NCBI GenBank assembly: GCA_964023205.1
Contig: OZ026843.1
Coordinates: 5,751,029 to 5,815,028 of the forward strand
From: Lutraria lutraria
Lineage: Eukaryota > Mollusca > Bivalvia > Venerida > Mactridae
Reading direction: 5' to 3'
DNA length: 64,000 nucleotides
Numbering within the stretch: the first letter of the stretch is position 1; the number at the start of each line of letters is the position of its first letter. Below, piece after piece: positions 62,276 through 64,000 of the stretch. Made by a program: the position numbers and the translations under genes. The notes under the pieces are model-generated. The model was not told the origin of the DNA. It made no database searches and was given only the letters and a program-made list of their open reading frames with translations.

Positions 62276-62421
62276 TAGTCTAACCTGTTAATATTTTACC
62301 TGTGGTCTTTATTCGGGGGGTCATTCTATTCGTAATAGTCAATGAAGGTTTTTAGAAGAATGGCCTTTATTCAAAGAGTGACCTGTATTCGATGGTGGTC
62401 GCTAACAAATGTTTGACTGTA
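62276..62421 (+). mobile_element. MITE family C copy
   Basis: Starts TAGTCTAACCTGTTA and ends GGTGGTCGCTAACA then GTTTGACTGTA. Shares GGTCTTTATTCGG and GTCAATGAAGGTTTTTAG with other copies. Confidence 0.65.
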
Positions 62422-62865
62422 TATCATATTTGATTGATACTTTGCTATGGCAGTTTTTTACCATGAGTTTTCATTGTAATGGACGTTCATTAATCATTCA
62501 TTAAAATAAATGCTTTTCATTAATCTTCGAGAACTGGATTACTCCTATAGAATAAGAAACAATACACACAAAGGAATGTCTTTTTTAAAGTATCATGGTA
62601 CATGATTTTCTAACATGAAAACCTTGTAAAAAGTATGAACATGTCCAAAACCTGCCCGCCTCATCTTAAGGTAATAACCTTTGAAGTAAGAATCCTAATA
62701 TATTAAGTCCATTTATTTCGTGTCGTCAATGGTATATAATACAATCTAATGAACCTTGATATGTGCATGTTTTATTAACATATATCAGTTACGGTTAATA
62801 ACTTTCCTGTTACAGCTATACAATTATGAAAACTGTATGATTGACAACAAATTTGAAAATCAGAT

Positions 62866-62953
62866 ACAGTAAAACCCATGAATACCGGATTTATCAAGGA
62901 CCGGACTTTTTGCCCGGTCCGGAAGGGGTCCGGTTTTTCATGGGTTTTACTGT
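62866..62953. mobile_element. MITE family D, compact palindromic copy
   Basis: An 88-bp element with 17-bp perfect terminal inverted repeats (ACAGTAAAACCCATGAA and its reverse complement). The inner arms also pair (ACCGGA and GGACCGG against GCCCGGTCC and TCCGG), so the whole element can form one long hairpin. No coding content. Confidence 0.8.
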
Positions 62954-64000
62954 GCTTCGTTGGTGTTTGGATAATGTAAGACTGTGCCTGTATATAATAC
63001 GAAACAGTTCACTAGTACTCATTGCTTGAGAGGGCATTAAAAACTTGAAAATATATATCGTGAAAAGTATTTTATCGGCAACAACATCTGTATTGACACG
63101 CGAAAGTCTTTAATTATTTAATCACAACACATTGTTTGCCATTCTCGTCGGTCACTTCTTGTTGTATTGCTTTTCAAACACCTGGTCTTGTTGCAAATTT
63201 AACGAACTTAATTGACATACGTTTCAAACTTTATAGCATGCTTCAGGCATATTTGGTTTCAACCTATTGCTATTTTATGACAGGGATCGTTAAATGTTGT
63301 TATTGACGTATTTTAACACAGCAATGTGTACAATGACTCGGATATGGTCGTGTGCAAAGTGAACATTGACGTGCCTAGTTCCGATGCATCCCCTTATTTG
63401 TGTCTGCTTTTTAGTTGGTGCTGCGACTAGAGCCAAATTATCAGGGTTGAAGAATTTTTAATTTGGCTTCAACTTTAGTTATATACTTAGTGTATGCTTT
63501 AGCAATGAGTTGTATCGGTTTACCTGTGAAAATATGTATAGGCATCAGTTTTCAAATATTACATGACATGGATAGCATTTGATTGATTTGTGCTCAGTCA
63601 CCTGCTATAAATGACTGACGAGATGGCTATACAAAATTGAAATACAATGCCTGAATTGAGAAAAGAACCAACCACATCGCCATTGGCCTTCAAATAATAA
63701 TTTCACATCCACGTGAACATAAGTATATGCAGTATAACATCCATGTTATATTTTAAAATAATACCTCTTTACAACGACAACTTTTTAGTGACCATTTTTT
63801 AATTTCCGTCTGTATTATTACTTGATTGTACATATTACGAACGATCTATGTGGTCCCATAGATGACCTTAATAAAAAGCTTTAAATGTACACTCATGGAC
63901 AGAAGTCTTGTCCGATTACAAAAAAAATCAATATCTTTTTGGCTTATATGTGTACATTAAAAGAAATGGAATCATTAAAAAGAAAATGCAACAAGTCAAT
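62954..64000. other. Non-coding to the window end
   Basis: Nothing recognised. The last 120 bp (from CACTCATGGACAGAAGTC near 63890) could be the edge of a Tc1/mariner-type element cut by the window, but this cannot be tested here. Confidence 0.35.

Noticed and set aside
1..64000. Polycomb-element idea based on GGCCAT frequency
   Set aside because: A rough count (about 15) is close to what base composition predicts (about 12), so only local pairs were kept as weak candidates.
1..64000. Second Hox gene in the window
   Set aside because: No other YPWM-type hexapeptide or homeodomain helix 3 (WFQNRR) found in the translated frames.

Overview
This window looks like a low-density, AT-rich stretch of a lophotrochozoan Hox cluster, most likely from a bivalve mollusc. 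The reasons are an Antennapedia-class Hox gene with introns, metazoan tRNA-derived SINEs carrying CAAA-type tails, many short terminal-inverted-repeat elements, a eukaryotic tRNA-Lys gene, and no bacterial-style gene packing. The species cannot be named from the sequence alone.

One protein-coding gene can be supported. It is a two-coding-exon Hox gene on the minus strand (about 18252 down to 14129). Exon 1 ends just after a YPWM hexapeptide at a GTAAGA donor. Exon 2 starts at a strong acceptor and holds the complete homeodomain. Both junctions are phase 1 and join cleanly into a 269-residue protein. The homeodomain has the RGRQTY arm and [11 protein letters not shown] helix of the Antp/Hox6-8 group. 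It lacks the Lox5 KLTGP tail and the Ubx/Lox2/Lox4 C-terminal peptide, so the best call is Antp (Hox7), in a noticeably divergent form.

Layout. 1-9300: dispersed repeats (an inverted-repeat element, MITEs, a SINE, a 200-N assembly gap flanked by duplicated sequence, and a CAT microsatellite). 9300-13990: very AT-rich non-coding DNA downstream of the Hox gene. 14129-18376: the Hox gene with its 3.3 kb intron. 18377-27714: non-coding upstream DNA with one MITE. 27715-27787: tRNA-Lys(CTT). 30744-31467: a 60-bp minisatellite. 32318-32826: two SINE copies. 33000-43300: non-coding, with several less AT-rich blocks that may be regulatory. 43340-44765: a second, CpG-dense 60-bp minisatellite. 45000-64000: non-coding DNA with SINEs, four types of short repeat element, and one unexplained coding-like stretch near 57.7 kb.

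The gene has no visible protein-coding neighbour here, which fits the large intergenic distances of molluscan Hox clusters. The most interesting items are the divergent Antp-like gene with an overlapping four-codon upstream ORF, the CpG-rich minisatellite, and three MITE families that share a CAGTNNAACC terminus flanked by TA. The shared terminus suggests one pogo/Tigger-type transposase mobilised them all. The many other open frames over 60 codons have no recognisable homology and look like chance ORFs in AT-rich DNA.
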